From Quercus robur (lineage: Eukaryota; Streptophyta; Magnoliopsida; Fagales; Fagaceae), in contig NC_065535.1 in the NCBI RefSeq assembly GCF_932294415.1, forward strand, positions 68,751,362-68,815,361: 64,000 nucleotides of DNA, written 5' to 3'. Under the pieces are notes generated by a model. It searched no databases and was not told where the DNA came from. It worked only from the letters and a program-made list of their open reading frames with translations. How positions within the stretch are numbered: position 1 is the first letter of the stretch; the number at the start of each line of letters is the position of its first letter. Below are positions 45,258 through 57,837 of the stretch, one piece after another. Made by a program: the position numbers and the translations under genes.

Positions 45258-48200
45258 TTACACATTTTCTAACTCTGGGTGATCAGGAGACTTAACAAGC
45301 GGCTCAGTGCGTGAGCCTTCCTCCACAATGAGTTTAGAAGAGACTTCGGCTTTCTTGTGAGGATAGATGACATAATGTTGAAATATGAAAATGATGTCAA
45401 AGAATATAGATACCTGCAATTGCATATTCCATCAAATAATTAAAATAAATAGAAAAGAAAGCCAAAAAATAGCGATGCCTATAATAGTAGTGTATTCCTT
45501 CAATTTTTAAAATTATAATAATGATAATAATAATAATAATTTGTAGAATATCTAGAAATCTTCACCAAAGAAAAAAAGAATAATCAGAAGGATACATTCG
45601 CGTGTGGTCTCCAATATATCTCAAGCAAGAAATTAACTTTAAAAGCATAATAGGTTTCTTTTACTTCATCATTCATTCATCATCTTCTGTTTGATGAATT
45701 GTACTTTATCCAGAATTTCTAAACATAATTTTCTCATGACTTTCACTAAATTTCTCTCTCTAGTTAAAAAAAAAAAGTTGGTAGTAATTCTTACATTAAA
45801 ATGACAACTTCAATTAAAATCTAAGAACAGAATAAGAATAAAAAAGCATAACAAAGTCATCTACCAACTATACCATGGAAAAGAAATTTCGCTTAAATAA
45901 TGAGGCAAAGAAAGTGAAATAAATTAGAGAAGTGAAAATATTCTATACCAGAGATAGCAATGTCTTCCCTATGTTTCCATAAAAGTTCACCCAAGAATCT
46001 GAAAAAAGCAACAAGTTTTAGGAATATATTATGCAAGGAGGATAAATTTAGATGGCAAGATCTACAACTGAGGAAGAATTCAATAAACCTTGATCTATAG
46101 ATTGCACGGCCATCTGTCCATAATTTGCCACCCCTCCAGAAAAATCGAGTAAAATGTTGCCAATGCTGAACCCATCTGTGCTCTTTCTTGCAAAGTTCAT
46201 AAACACCTAAATTTCATAACAGTCATTAATACAGTATGAATGGCCAGTCCAACTGCCACTTTAATACCATCACAAAATGTTAAGCAATTACAACCATTTT
46301 GATTTAGTCATCTTATGAGGTAAAGAAAACTAAAACACCAAGAGTCAATGACATTTTTCCCTCTATTACCAAATAAGCAAAAGCAAACAATTTTGGAGCA
46401 CAGCACATTAAGCCATGTCAGCAAGCTATCTTGACTTAACTCCTATTCAAGTTAATTTCCTCAAATTACTTCAGTTGATGTATTTGCATTACTTCTTAGT
46501 TTTTACTACTCTATGATAATAGAAGCATACATTTCAACATCCTAAGTGAAATACAATCAACAAAGTCAAATTTCAAAGGCTTGCACAAACATCCTAATTT
46601 TTACAAACATCATAAAGTTCAGAATGATACTGAAATACAGATATATAATGAACAAAGTCAAATTACAGAGGCTTGTCTAAGATCCTTAATTTTACTAGAG
46701 AATTATGAAGTTCTCAATTCAGGACGACCCCTCCTACATCAATTAATGTTATCAACACCTCAACATCCAATTGAATTGGAAAATAAAAATATCTGAAAAA
46801 TAAGGGTTAACTTCCCCCCCCCCCCCCTTTCCCTGCACAAGTATGGGCTGGCCTGGTCCCCAACCCCTTGTGCTATATATACCCTTTCTGATGCAACCCC
46901 AAGAAAAGTTAGTTCCTACATTTTGATCACTAGAAAAATATTGAGCCCATGTCTGTACGGACTTTTCTCATACAAGTTATTTATCAGATGCGTCTCTCAG
47001 CATAGCCAATTGATTAAATTCTTCCTACATCTCCTAAAATATTATAAAAGGACTTTAGAGGGTTCACAATTCTGACCTGGGGAATATATTTGATGACCGT
47101 CATAAAAACTTGAATTGAGCTGCAAAAATTTAATACATATAAAATCAGAAAGGAAGTTCAACCACATCTATAAAATCATGAAACAATATAAATTTAGTCA
47201 AAGACAGAGCTTTTGTAATGAAGTGAACAGAGAAAATTTAAGCAAGTTTCTGCTAGAAAGGCAAATGGGAAAAAACTAGCTTTATATTCTGCAACACTAT
47301 ACTTCATAAGCAATATAAATTGCAGTAAAGTTGCCTCAAATTATATGAAATGGGCTATTGATGGGTAAAGAGAATGCAATTATCTGCTCCCATATTTGCC
47401 CAAAAGAGGACACTTACTGCAGCTGCCTTCTAAGGCTCAAATTTTTCTTCAACACACTCTTTGGGGTCACTAATTTCAACCTAAGCAGCCTTATGTATCA
47501 GCGGGAGATTTCCCTAATCATGTGAATAGAAGGCCTTTGTCAAGGTTCCCTACGTTCAACCATGGCAGCATGACAAAATTCCAGTAATTCGTTCCCCACC
47601 AGCTTAACTGGTCCACCAAGAAGGCCTTTTCACCACTGCATAGTGAAGAGAGAAGTCTAGAGTTTCTTAGATCTTCCAATACACAAGCTTTAGCAATACC
47701 CAAACTGGAAAATACTATAGCGTACATATTGTCATTAACAGAGAGAGTTAAGCTTTAAGAACCGAATATGGAATAACCATATACCCCGTAAAATCTGGGA
47801 AAATTGACTGTGTAAAGAGTTTCATAGCCTTTTTTTTTTTTTTTTTTGATAACAAAAAAATAACAATAATAAGTACGAGAAATGTAGGGACAACCTCTCG
47901 CTCAGACTGCAAAGACTAGAGCAGCAGAGCGGCCTGGCGTCCCACCAAATAATGTGTGCCTATCGCACTATTATCAGAAATAGTGCGCCACGAATTTGAA
48001 ACCTCTCTTGTGGAAATACCATTCCAGCCAGCGCTCGGCCTTAGGCGCTAGCTACTTTTCAACGCCTAAAAATTTACAGCAGAAAAAATGAAGAAATGAT
48101 AGGACAGCCTCCAATTGATGAAGAAAATTGTCACATGGGCAAACGTCAATAAATTGCATATCAAGGCTCAACTTATCGATGTATCTTATAGAATTAGTGT

Positions 48201-50177
48201 CACATCCACCTATCCAAACCAGACGTGGAAAATTCAACCTTCCTAGTGCTGAGGCATGACTCAAATCAGATCTTAGAAAGCTCATTGATGGTAAACTTCA
48301 CTGAAGGAACAGATTTATTATATAAAAGTGAAAGTATGAGCTAAGTTGTAATCCAATTCACTGATAATTTCTCATAAAGTAAAAGAGGGGAAAAAATCAT
48401 GTCACATTCAATGATCATCCTATGCAAATATGAGCCAAGTTGTCATGAAATTTACATAGGTTGAACTTCAAGTTACAAAAACATAAAGAGAAAAACTTAC
48501 TTAAAGATGGAGATTAGCCAAAGCCAAGAATGGCTTGGCAAAGCTATGAAAATACATACAGCAGCAAATAACCACACAGCAGAGACAATTCCAATTGTAA
48601 TCTTGGAAACCTTCTGACTTCCACGCTGTACAAAACCATCAAGAAAGGTCAAGCTTAACACTTGAATCTCTAACCAGATTACTAAGATAAAGAGCTCCCA
48701 CCACTACAATAAAAGAAGATATGAACTCAATGAGGAAGAGTAAACCACTTACTTCATAGATTGCAATTTGGAACAAGGTAATTGCTGTCAAAAGAACAGC
48801 GTGGATAGAGAAAGCGACATCATTTGCAGCTACAGGTATCATCTGCAATAATTACAATGAAAACAGAACAAGTAAGGGCCAAAAAAAATTTGAAAAAAAA
48901 AAAAAAAAACAAAACAAAAAGAAAACCCAACCCAACCAACCCAAATCATCCTCTAACGTGCACACAGTTCACCACTTGGATTTTATATAAGGCTAATTTC
49001 AGATGTTGCCTTCTTAACTTGTACATTCTGTTTTCTCAAAACCAAACCGAAACAAATTTCCTAGACAATTTACAGAAGTAACTCAGATCGTAGTACCATA
49101 CTACTAAGTGATTATTTTCATTAATAAATAATAGTTATAATTGAAATTTAAGAAAGTTAAACAACAAACTACTATTAGAAAGCCTAATCAAGGTGAAGGT
49201 ATCTCATATATCTAGATATATGCATCTTTTCTCTTACGGTTGTGGGTCTCACACAACTGTAGGACCCACACACTGAAAAGGAGGACTGAAGGATGCATAT
49301 ATTGATGTATAAGATAATTATTGCTAGCAAAAATTCTAATACCACGTAAAAAGCCACAACTTTTGCGCAACTACCTACTACCTACGTTGCATACTGTGAG
49401 TGATAGGTTTATTTAAAAATGACACACTGCCATGTAAGATAATTGCGACAAAAGTTGTGATTTCTTATGTAGTACTAGAATTACTCTAGTTTAGCCACTA
49501 TCTTTTGCGCTAGTCAGCAATGGAAGATATGCCTCACCAGCTACACAAGTCGGCAAAACAAACAAACCCAATAATAAATTTTGATTTTGATTTTGATTTT
49601 GAAGTTGAATTTTCCATGAAAATCAAAAGCAAACATCACTATCAACATCCTATAGACTACATGAATACTTGGTAGAATCATCAAAATCTTTAATCTTTTT
49701 TTCTAAAAACTTAAATCGTTGATTACTTTTTTTTGCTTTTGGGTATGTTAATTTAACAAGAAGAAAGCACGAACCTGGTCCTGGCCATATTTTTCTAAGT
49801 ACTGCTTCTGAATAGCGGAGCTAAAGTAGAGGGCCGCGTTGTATATGAGATACGAAGAGTGCTTCGTCAAATTCAGCACCACGAAATCGAAGTTCAACCC
49901 CACAACACTGCGTTCACACCCCCAACAACAACAACAACAACAACAAAAACCCAAATAATAAAATTTAAGAAAAATACATGTATGAGTTGGAAAACGAAAT
50001 TCAGGCTGAGAAAAAAAAAAAAAAAAAGGTGGGAAATTTGTTGTGGTATAGGAAATACCTTTTCCTACGGAAATTCAAGATGACTTGCGGGTAGAAACTG
50101 ATGGACCATGATACGAAAGCTGTCCATCCAAGTACCTCATACGTGATTTTTAGAGGAATTGAATTCCAGTTTGCCAT
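45258..50177 (-). CDS. Cystinosin homologue (PQ-loop transporter), 8 exons, 277 aa
   Basis: Exons, in minus-strand order, are 50177-50059, 49907-49775, 48842-48753, 48625-48501, 47119-47077, 46206-46089, 45998-45949 and 45413-45258. All introns are GT-AG and the frame closes at 277 residues, near the usual 270 for plant cystinosins. The family exports cystine with protons across the lysosome or vacuole membrane. Evidence includes two PQ motifs in repeated settings (SFYPQVILNFRRKSVVGLNF and IKYIPQVFMNFARKSTDGFS) and seven hydrophobic segments. The second loop is followed by the conserved GFSIGNILLDFSGGVANYGQ. The C-terminal tail is hydrophilic (EEGSRTEPLVKSPDHPELENV). The stop at 45258-45260 is only 19 bp from the end of a Helitron, so most of the present 3' UTR must come from that element. 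The gene has no close functional neighbour. Confidence 0.95.
46814..46828 (+). repeat. Poly(C) run, 15 bases, in a cystinosin intron
   Basis: Fifteen consecutive C lie within the intron between exons 47077-47119 and 46089-46206. Such runs are rare in AT-rich plant introns and would read as poly(G) in the pre-mRNA. Confidence 0.85.
47518..48290 (-). mobile_element. Possible retroposed fragment in a cystinosin intron
   Basis: On the minus strand a GC-richer stretch (about 48285-47890) with an open frame (about 77 codons, 48285-48052; VWIGGCDTNSIRYIDKLSLD) ends in an A-run (+ strand T-run at 47831-47848). That layout suggests a LINE 3' end or a retroposed transcript inserted in the same sense as the gene. 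Another open frame (47727-47518; LVDQLSWWGTNYWNFVMLP) follows beyond the A-run. Neither is recognised, and no target duplication was found. Confidence 0.3.
49196..49320. mobile_element. Hairpin MITE-like element in a cystinosin intron
   Basis: Left 'ctagatatatgcatc ... ttgtgggtctcacac' and right 'gtaggacccacac ... gatgcatatattgatg' are partly inverted copies. The family is not known. Confidence 0.4.
49331..49483. mobile_element. Hairpin MITE of about 153 bp in a cystinosin intron
   Basis: Left AATTCTAATACCACGTAAAA ... CACAACTTTTGCGCAA and right TTGCGACAAAAGTTGTG ... TACTAGAATT are inverted copies over about 40 bp. It resembles the 'acaacttttg / gccacaact' class also seen at 9737 and 62722, though they are not clearly the same family. 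Confidence 0.6.
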
Positions 50178-50762
50178 TTCTCTCTCTCTTGGTCTGACTT
50201 CTGAGTTAGAGAGAAGAAGTGAAGAAGCAAGGAAGGAAAAGAAGGAAGTCTTTTAATTTTAAATACTGTTTTTTCTGGTATAAGTGACCGTGCACCGTCT
50301 GCTACATGTAAATGTGGGGCCGACTGAAAATTTTTGTATTTTGACAAAAATTAAGACCAAGTTAATTGTGGAATGAAAAATCAAAGTCTTACTTTTGATA
50401 GTAATTTTCTCCCCCATTTTAGCTAATAATCACCTCTTCTTTTCATCCATGTTAGATTTCTTATTTTAAATCCTATTTTATTTAAACAGTATTTTTTTCG
50501 TTTATTTTTTTATTATTCCTTTTATTTCTCAAAACATTCACTTTACTTCGTCAAAATTGTAACCACACAAAACCAATAAACAAATGTTTTGAAAAGGAAT
50601 AGTACTCCCTAAAATTGGGAACAACCAAACCTAAAACACATATTGAAAGGGAAATTGATAAGCTAATGCCGATAGATTTTTGAGTGTTCTGGTTTTTGTT
50701 ACCCATTCACCTCTTGCCTTATTTTAGGTAACCTACTATTAATGCTCTAGGGTAGTGTTCCT
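50178..50762. other. Cystinosin promoter and intergenic sequence
   Basis: A CT-rich leader lies just upstream of the ATG at 50177 (minus strand GAGAGAGAGAA). No firm TATA box was chosen. Confidence 0.4.
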
Positions 50763-50915
50763 TTTTTTTTTTTTTTCCACTAAGGAAATTCATAATTTGT
50801 TGTGCATTGTTCTTTTGGATTAATTCAATAGTTAAGGGAGGGTGATTTAAATTCTGAATAGCTCTCTTGGAAATACCCAGTAATGTCATTTAAGGTACAA
50901 GGTTCTTGGCATCAC
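50763..50915 (-). mobile_element. SINE-like element
   Basis: On the minus strand it starts GCCAAGAACCTTGTACCTTA (A-box region), has 'AGAATTTAAATCACC' (B-box-like) about 35 bases later, and ends in a poly(A) tail (T-run at 50763-50777 on the plus strand). A related copy lies at 59905-60015. Confidence 0.5.
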
Positions 50916-51011
50916 ACATTCCCCTTTTTTTTTTTTTTTTTTTCTTTTTTTTCTTTTTTCCTTATAAAATAACTACAATTTAAAATGGATAAAAATCAAA
51001 CACATATAAAG

Positions 51012-51472
51012 TAGGGAGGGGTGTGCATCAAACCCACAAACCCTACGAGATCTACCCAATCAACTCAACGCTTCAGGTTGATTTGTGTGGGTTGAGTTAG
51101 AATTTTATATTTACCCTTGGCTCTAGTTAGGTTTGGGTTCATAGTTTTCAACCCATTTAACTCAACCTAATCCACCATGCATATAAGTTTATTTTAGTGC
51201 TATTATTTAAAATTTTATTTTAATAGATTTTGGTAATTTTTATAATTAATTTGGATGAATTTGAAAATTTAAAATATAATTTATACATATTATATGAAAT
51301 GTAAAAAATTATTGAAAAAAAGTCTTAATAATCGATGAAATCCTAGTCTTTTACAATGCATAAAACACGTATACACAACCCTTTAAACCCAACCCCAACT
51401 CAATCTGACCTATATGGGTTAGGATTGGATTGGGTTGATAAAGCCCTCCAACCTAATTTGTGCACACCACTA
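51012..51472. mobile_element. hAT-like short element (about 0.46 kb)
   Basis: The left end is TAGGGAGGGGTGTGCATCAAA and the right end, reverse-complemented, is TAGTGGTGTGCACAAATTAGG. The interior near both ends is rich in 'aacccaac/gttgggtt' words, as in the element at 39679. No clean 8-bp duplication was seen. Confidence 0.5.
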
Positions 51473-51757
51473 AGCCCTAACATTTTTGAGACATAAAGTA
51501 CAACATTCAATGCATTCTTAGATTTTTATTATTAAAAAAAGTATAATTTTTTAGAGACAAAAGTGTTTAATAATTTTTTTTTAACTATGGAATTGATATA
51601 TATATATATATATTAGAATTTAATTGATATGACATAGTAATTGATATTAATAAAATATGTTAATTTTTGTAGAAATAATAAAAATAATGTTAATAATAAA
51701 ATATGGATGCTGCACTCACGATTTATTATCAAGTAATACGAAAAGGAAAAGAAAAAG

Positions 51758-51793
<36 letters not shown>

Positions 51794-52318
51794 TCTGTCG
51801 TAACATTGCTATAACAGCTTATCTTTGTCAGCCAGTCAGCAGATTGCATTGCGTATTAATTTGGATGAACCAAGACGTTACTAGCGTTACATCCAGTCAA
51901 CCTCCTCCCTTTATGGGCTTTTTGGCTAAGATCAAACCCACTTTCGCTCCATTCTTTGGCTGACTTCATGACCTTCAAAGCAACTCCTCATTTCCATTAA
52001 GCAAAAAGGAAAAGAAAAGCAACTCTTCATTTCCTGTTGTTATCCACTTTATTCTCTTACTTTTCCAATTGCACTACCTTCCATACACTTCTTGTATGGA
52101 AGTTATAAGATAGCTTTTAACTTTTTGTTTTATATTATGTAAGTTACTGAATCTGGATGATCAAATTTAAAATAAATAAATAAATAAATAAAAAGAAATA
52201 AAAACCAATAATAAGACTTATTTAGATATTAATTTTTAAAATAATGTGAAAATTGTGGTATAAAAAAATATTTTTTGAGTACTCATAATACAAAAAAAAA
52301 ATTATTTGATATCATGTG

Positions 52319-52355
<37 letters not shown>

Positions 52356-52642
52356 GAAAAGTCATGTGTCTATAACATTTTTTTTTTCGAAACTGAAACA
52401 TACATAATTGAGTGTTTAATATAAAAATGTGCTTGTGTTTTATGTGTTTTCAACATCACTGAGTGTTTGATATAAATATGTGCTTGTGTTTTATGTGTTT
52501 TCAACATCACGTGGGTCCAATGATTGGAAGTAAATTCTTTAGTTATTTCTATTTATTAATTTTAAAAAAAAAAAAATTATTTTGATAATGATAATAACAC
52601 AAGGCCATTTGCAGTTGTTTGTATATGTGGTTTGTTCCATTC
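51473..52642. other. Intergenic, no gene supported
   Basis: Contains (AT)n runs at 51758-51791 and 52320-52340 and a short direct repeat 'gagtgtttgatataaatatgtg' (about 52411 and 52460, period about 50 bp). No gene is visible. Confidence 0.45.
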
Positions 52643-53649
52643 AAGCTTTTATACAAGAGAACTCCTCTTTACAACTACAAATGTTAGGCTATTTTGTAGT
52701 TGTACTCTAGTTATATAATTTATTATAAATCTGGTTTAAAACACTATTATTATTTTCGTGTATGTTATAATAAATATTACTGTTTACTCAAAAAAAAAAA
52801 AAAAGATGTTTATCTTACATTGGTTGTGTGTGTCTAGTGTCCGCTGTTTATAACCTTAGTTTACAACTACAAAGGTTAGGGCATTTTGTAATTGTACTCT
52901 GGTTATGTAATGTATTATAAATTCGGTTTAAAATACTATTATTATTTTCATATGTGTTTTAATAAATATTACGTTTTCTCAAAAAAAAAAAAAAAGGGAT
53001 GTTTATCCCACATTGGTTGGGTGTGTTTAGTGTCCAGTTTAAAACACTATTATTATTTTCGTGTGTGTTCTAATAAATATTACTGTTTACTAAAAAAAAA
53101 GAAAATAGAGATATTTATCCCACATTGGTTGTGTGTGTCTAGTGTCTGTTGTTTATAACCTCAATCTACAACTACAAAAGTTAGGTCCTTTTGTAGTTGT
53201 ATTCTGGTTATGTAATGTATTATAAACTCGGTTTAAAACAGTATTATTATTTTCGTGTGTGTTCTAATAAATATTACTATTTACTCTAAAAAAAAAAAAA
53301 TAGGAATGTTTATCCCACATTGGTTGTGTGTGTCTAGTGTCCACTATTTATAACCTCAGTCTATAACTACAAAGGTTAGGCCCTTTTGTAGTTGTATTCT
53401 AGTTATATAATGTATTATAAACTCAGTTTAAAACACTATTATTATTTTCGTATGTATTCTAATAAATATTAATGTTTATTGGAAAAAAAAAATAGGGATG
53501 TTTATCCCACATTGGTTGTGTGTGTCTAGTATTCGCTATTTATAACCCCAATCTACAACTACAAATTTGTAATTGTGCTTATTATTTTCATGTGTATTAT
53601 AATAAATATTACTGTTTACTAATAAAAAAAAAGCTTTTATACAAGAGAA
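52643..53649 (+). mobile_element. Multimeric retroposed array (about 195-bp units) flanked by a 19-bp direct repeat
   Basis: The direct repeat AAGCTTTTATACAAGAGAA lies at 52643-52661 and 53631-53649, with an A-run just before the right copy. Between them are about five tandem units, two of them partial. Each unit reads TCCCACATTGG-type box (53006, 53118, 53313 and 53505; diverged at 52813), about 25 bp, TATAA, a body with ACAACTACAAAGGTTAGG and GTATTATAAACT, an AATAAATATTA signal, then an A-run and the next unit. Flanking duplications of 17-19 bp with a terminal A-run point to LINE-type retroposition of a multi-unit transcript. It could instead be a tandemly amplified small retroelement. No protein is encoded. 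Confidence 0.75.
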
Positions 53650-55039
53650 GGTAATTGTGCTACATCGAAAGTATTTAATATGACTCCAAATGATTCAGGA
53701 TAAAGGTCTCTAAGTTCAAATCTTTTAATGGGAAGTGTTTGGGGAAAACCCCAGGTCCTGGTTCAATGCTCACTAGTGCCCTTATGATATTGAGATAACA
53801 ACTATGACTCACTAGTTCCCTTACTTGCAAGTCTAGATTCATTAGATAGGATACTACCATGGTAACGTCCAGATATGATAGTCACTCTAGTCACATCTTC
53901 CTACCCTTTTTCAATTACCAAAAAAAAAAAAAAAAAAAAAAAAAGAGACTGCTACAACATGTGAATCCATAACTGCGAGCTCATATATTATAAGAGAGAC
54001 AAAACTTAGTCATGTGTTGTATCTTAGGTTTAAGTTTCACAAATAAATTTAAACACGTGATTTCAATACAAAATGTGTTAATTCAATTAAGGGGAAAAAA
54101 ATAGAAGAAGAAAAACTAATTAGAAAGATCATATTAATCCTTTTATGATGGATAAGCAAGGCCAGCAGCCTCAAATCAAATGATTGAACTTGACCCAAGT
54201 GAGAACTTTGTAATACAGATGGTATTAGCAGTACCTTTTCTTCAGGAATCTATAAAACCATATAACAAACCTGGATAAATGTACTGTTAAATTAGCTTCC
54301 CAATATTGTTCATTCGGACCACTGCCCTTTTATAGCTGTTATTTCTGTTTAATTTCGTGCCAAAATCTGTTTTCTATTTTTCTCTTAATTTTTTTTTCTA
54401 TTTAAAGAGACAGAGCCTGTCTATATATAATTAAGTAGAATCATTTTCTCTTTCTTCTAAAAAAAAAAAGTAGAATCATTTTCTCTAATTCTCAACAAAA
54501 TATGACTATTTGATCAAAACCATTTCTATCTTTATGCATCTTTCTAAATTCTTTTTCAAATTTAAACACATGACTACATTAGATTTTTTTATAAAAAAAA
54601 ACATATAACTACATTAAATTTATTTGTCCTTAAAAAAGATTATATTATTTATATTTCATTGATATGTTTGAATTTTTGTGAAAAAAAAATTATAAAAAAA
54701 AGAAATTAAACTTAAATTTTGTACCCAATAAAATTATGGAAAGTTCTATAAATATAAATCTAATATACGTGAAATTATAAATAATTATTAAAAATTTAAG
54801 ACATTATTTTCTGGTCAAAAAAATAAAAATCTGAATAATTACAGGAAGTTGAACCCAAAAACAATAACCAACACAGGCCCAAACCCTGAGCTGACTGACC
54901 AGCCCAAAGCTTTTCCATGAGCAAAATTCCTGTGCAAATGAGAAAGTGTTTTTGAAAAGTAAAAATAGTCAAAACCCCATCAACAACAAGAACACATTTC
55001 CAGCAAAACCCAGAGCACAGAAAACAAAATCCCAATTCA
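53650..55039. other. Intergenic and ATP12 promoter region
   Basis: An A-run at 53921-53944 follows a stretch (53680-53900) with a B-box-like GGTCTCTAAGTTCAAATC, which may be another SINE, not resolved. A short duplication 'aaaaaaaaagtagaatcattttctct' lies near 54420-54490. The last 100 bp form the ATP12 leader. Confidence 0.4.
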
Positions 55040-57837
55040 ATGGCGAATTCACTGATTATCAAAACCTTAAACTCAATCAAAAGAAACCCAAAATTCCTCG
55101 CAACATTCTCGTCCCAATCTCAAATCCACACTCGTCTCTTCACTTCCATTGCCACCGCCCAAGAGCCCCAATCCGAGGACCCATCTTCCTCGACCTTCAC
55201 ATTCTCATCTGATGGAAAAACCCACAAAAACGACAACAACAGCAGCATTTACGTCAAGGCGCCGAGCTCTAATTCCCAGACGACATCGTCGTCGTCCGTG
55301 ACGATGCCGATGTCGTTTATGACTGGTTCGATAGTGGGGAAGAGGTTCTACAACGAGGTGAAGGTGAGAGAGTCCGAAGATGGGGTTGGGTGGTCTGTGA
55401 TGCTTGATTACCGGACGCTCAAGACGCCATCGAAGAGGCCTCTCAAGCTCCCTACTTTGCCTCTCGCTAAGGCTGTTGCTGCCGAGTGGGAATATCAGGT
55501 TTGTGATTTGTGTGTGTGTGTGTGTCTGCACCTTTGTTCTTATTGTGTTGCATTTGGTATTAGTTTCAATGTATGTGTTATTTGAGTGGAATGTTTTTGT
55601 GGGTCTTTTTGGATTTGGTTTAGCTCAAATGGGTTGCCTTCAAAATTAGTGTTTGCGTTAGACTTATGGAGACTTATTATTGACTAGATTTGTATAAAAA
55701 TTCGAGCTATCTTTCTGTGTTTTGTGGGTTTTTTTTCCTTGAACTTAAATGGGTTGTCTTCAGTTTTTCCTGAGTGTTGTGCTATCTAATCCGAAATGGA
55801 TACCTTTTAGGGTGTTTTGGGTTTACTCATTACCGTAACACATAGGCTCTTAAAAATTTGAATATTTTTTCTTTGCTTTGGGTTATACACTTATGTTAGA
55901 AATGGGTTGCTTTTATGATTTTTGCGTTATTTGGGAGTTTGATCTCATTTTAAATGGGCCTTAGTTTTTTGAAATTCCTGATTTTTTGTGAATAACATTT
56001 TTTTTTTTTTTTTTTAAGTTTATATTTTTGTTCATTCTGGAATTATTTCTGAACTTGGAGTGTGTATCTTTATGTGCTGGGGGGCTGTGTATTGAGATGT
56101 TAATTATTGTAGGAAACAGATGGGATCAGACCCTTCTCGATGCCTCTAATGAAACTTGCTTGTACTGCATTGGAAAGAATTCCACTCACACGACCTAAGG
56201 TTATTGAACATTTGATGAAGAAATTTAATCAAGATCTGGTCTTCTGTCGAGCTCCGGATGATAATATTCTGACAAGAGGCGTCCACGGTATGTTATTCTA
56301 CTGACCTGCTCCAGCTTGATTTAAATTATCTTGTGCATTTTGAATTGGTGTGATAATTCTTCAGACTTCAATGCATAGCAATGAGGCAAGTCATGTATTT
56401 CAGTCTCTTATGAGAAATGACAATTTTTTTTTTTGCATCACTCTCCAGGTGAGCTATGTTATTTAAGCTATAAATATCACTTTTGATTCTTCATGTGTGT
56501 AAGAATTGGAGTTTTTACTGAAGAAGTACATTAAAGCCTATGGAGTTTTAGGTTTAGAGGCATTTAATATGTTTCTCTTAGTTACTTAGACAAAATTTAG
56601 TGTAAATATTCCCTTTGGGTTTCCTAATCATGGCTTGGTTGGTCTCTATATTGCCTGTACATGTGAAACTTTTTAATGTCAAGAGTGCCAGTGAAATTTC
56701 TCCTGATCCTAGAATTTACAGTGCCAAAAAGTACTTAAAATAGTGACCCATATGCTTTATTTAATGTCTTTTTTTAGAGGACATTATTTTTTGTCCACTG
56801 CTAATGAATGACATTGTTACCGTATTATACCAGATTTACTACAGTTGAGGAAGATTGGGGTTCCTGCTTGAAATTCTTGTTGTATGAATAATGTGTTTCT
56901 GTTCAGCTTATTGTAATAAGGTCAAGACTGACCATTTGTTATAGTAGGTCGGTGCAAAATCGAGTTTTATCACTGCCTATTTTTGGCCAGGTCTTTATAG
57001 ACCGTTTGTCCAAATTCTTAAGATAAGTATTTTATTTTTTATTATTTATTTATTTATTATTATTATTTTTTTATGGCTGAAACTGAAACTACCTTAAAAG
57101 TTTTAATAAGTATTGTATGTATTTTTTTTATAAAATAAAAAAATTAGGACACTTGGTTTTTAACTTTTGATATCATCTTTGTGTTTCACATAAAATAGCC
57201 TATGCATAATCTTTTAGCGGACATGGATCTTTTCATGTTAAATTTTAATGGTGTATTGTTATCTGACCTATAGTGCCTTCAATTTTATTTTAGAACGTCA
57301 GGTGGAGAAAATTGATCCTTTACTTGATTGGGTAGAGTCCGAATTTGGCTTTAAGCCTGTTGTCTACTCCAGCTTTTATGGTGGAAAGCAGGAGGATGGT
57401 CTCATAAAGGCCATAGAGAACCTTCTGAAGAAAACAGATGACTGTGAATTGGCAGCAATTGATGCTATGGCATCTGCGGCACATTCTTTGATTATTGCGA
57501 TCGGGATCTGTCGTGGGAAATTGCAGATTGAGGACGCAATTGAATTGATTAGACTTGAAGAAGATTTGCAGGTTCCCATTACTTAAGTCACATCCTGCTT
57601 CTCTCTTTTCCCTCATCCCAACCGTGTTTCTCTCTCTTGAACACACACACAAATGCACTTACTGACTTTAGGATGTAGGCTATGACTTGCTCTTCCAAAC
57701 AGTTACAGCTCTTTCTTATATCTATGCAGGTGGACAAGTGGGGTCTTGTAGAAGGAGGCCATGATTTGGATATTGCTGATCTCAAGGTACAGATCTCATC
57801 AGCTGCCGTATTCCTTGGCCTTTCCAGGAGGATATAA
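55040..57837 (+). CDS. ATP12: ATP synthase F1 assembly factor ATP12 (ATPAF2), 4 exons, 339 aa
   Basis: Exons are 55040-55498, 56113-56287, 57294-57571 and 57730-57837. All introns are GT-AG and the frame closes at 339 residues, close to the 325 aa of the Arabidopsis protein. ATP12 is a mitochondrial matrix chaperone that binds the alpha subunit during F1 assembly. Residues 1 to about 45 form a presequence rich in Ser, Arg and Lys (MANSLIIKTLNSIKRNPKFL). A Ser/Thr-rich linker follows. The ATP12 domain starts near GKRFYNEVKV and includes VMLDYRTLKTPSKRPLKLPT, ETDGIRPFSMPLMKLACTAL, FCRAPDD, the WVESEFG segment and the C-terminal EEDLQVDKWGLVEGGHDLD. A shorter ORF ending in intron 1 is an artefact of read-through. 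Confidence 0.95.

Noticed and set aside
52892-53158. 88-codon frame in the repeat array
   Set aside because: It is a read-through of two repeat units including the A-runs (Lys stretches); not coding.
53006-53515. Functional U6-type snRNA genes driven by the TCCCACATTGG/TATA pairs
   Set aside because: The body does not resemble U6 or another snRNA, and a TTTT run follows the expected start at once, so only the promoter-like layout is noted.
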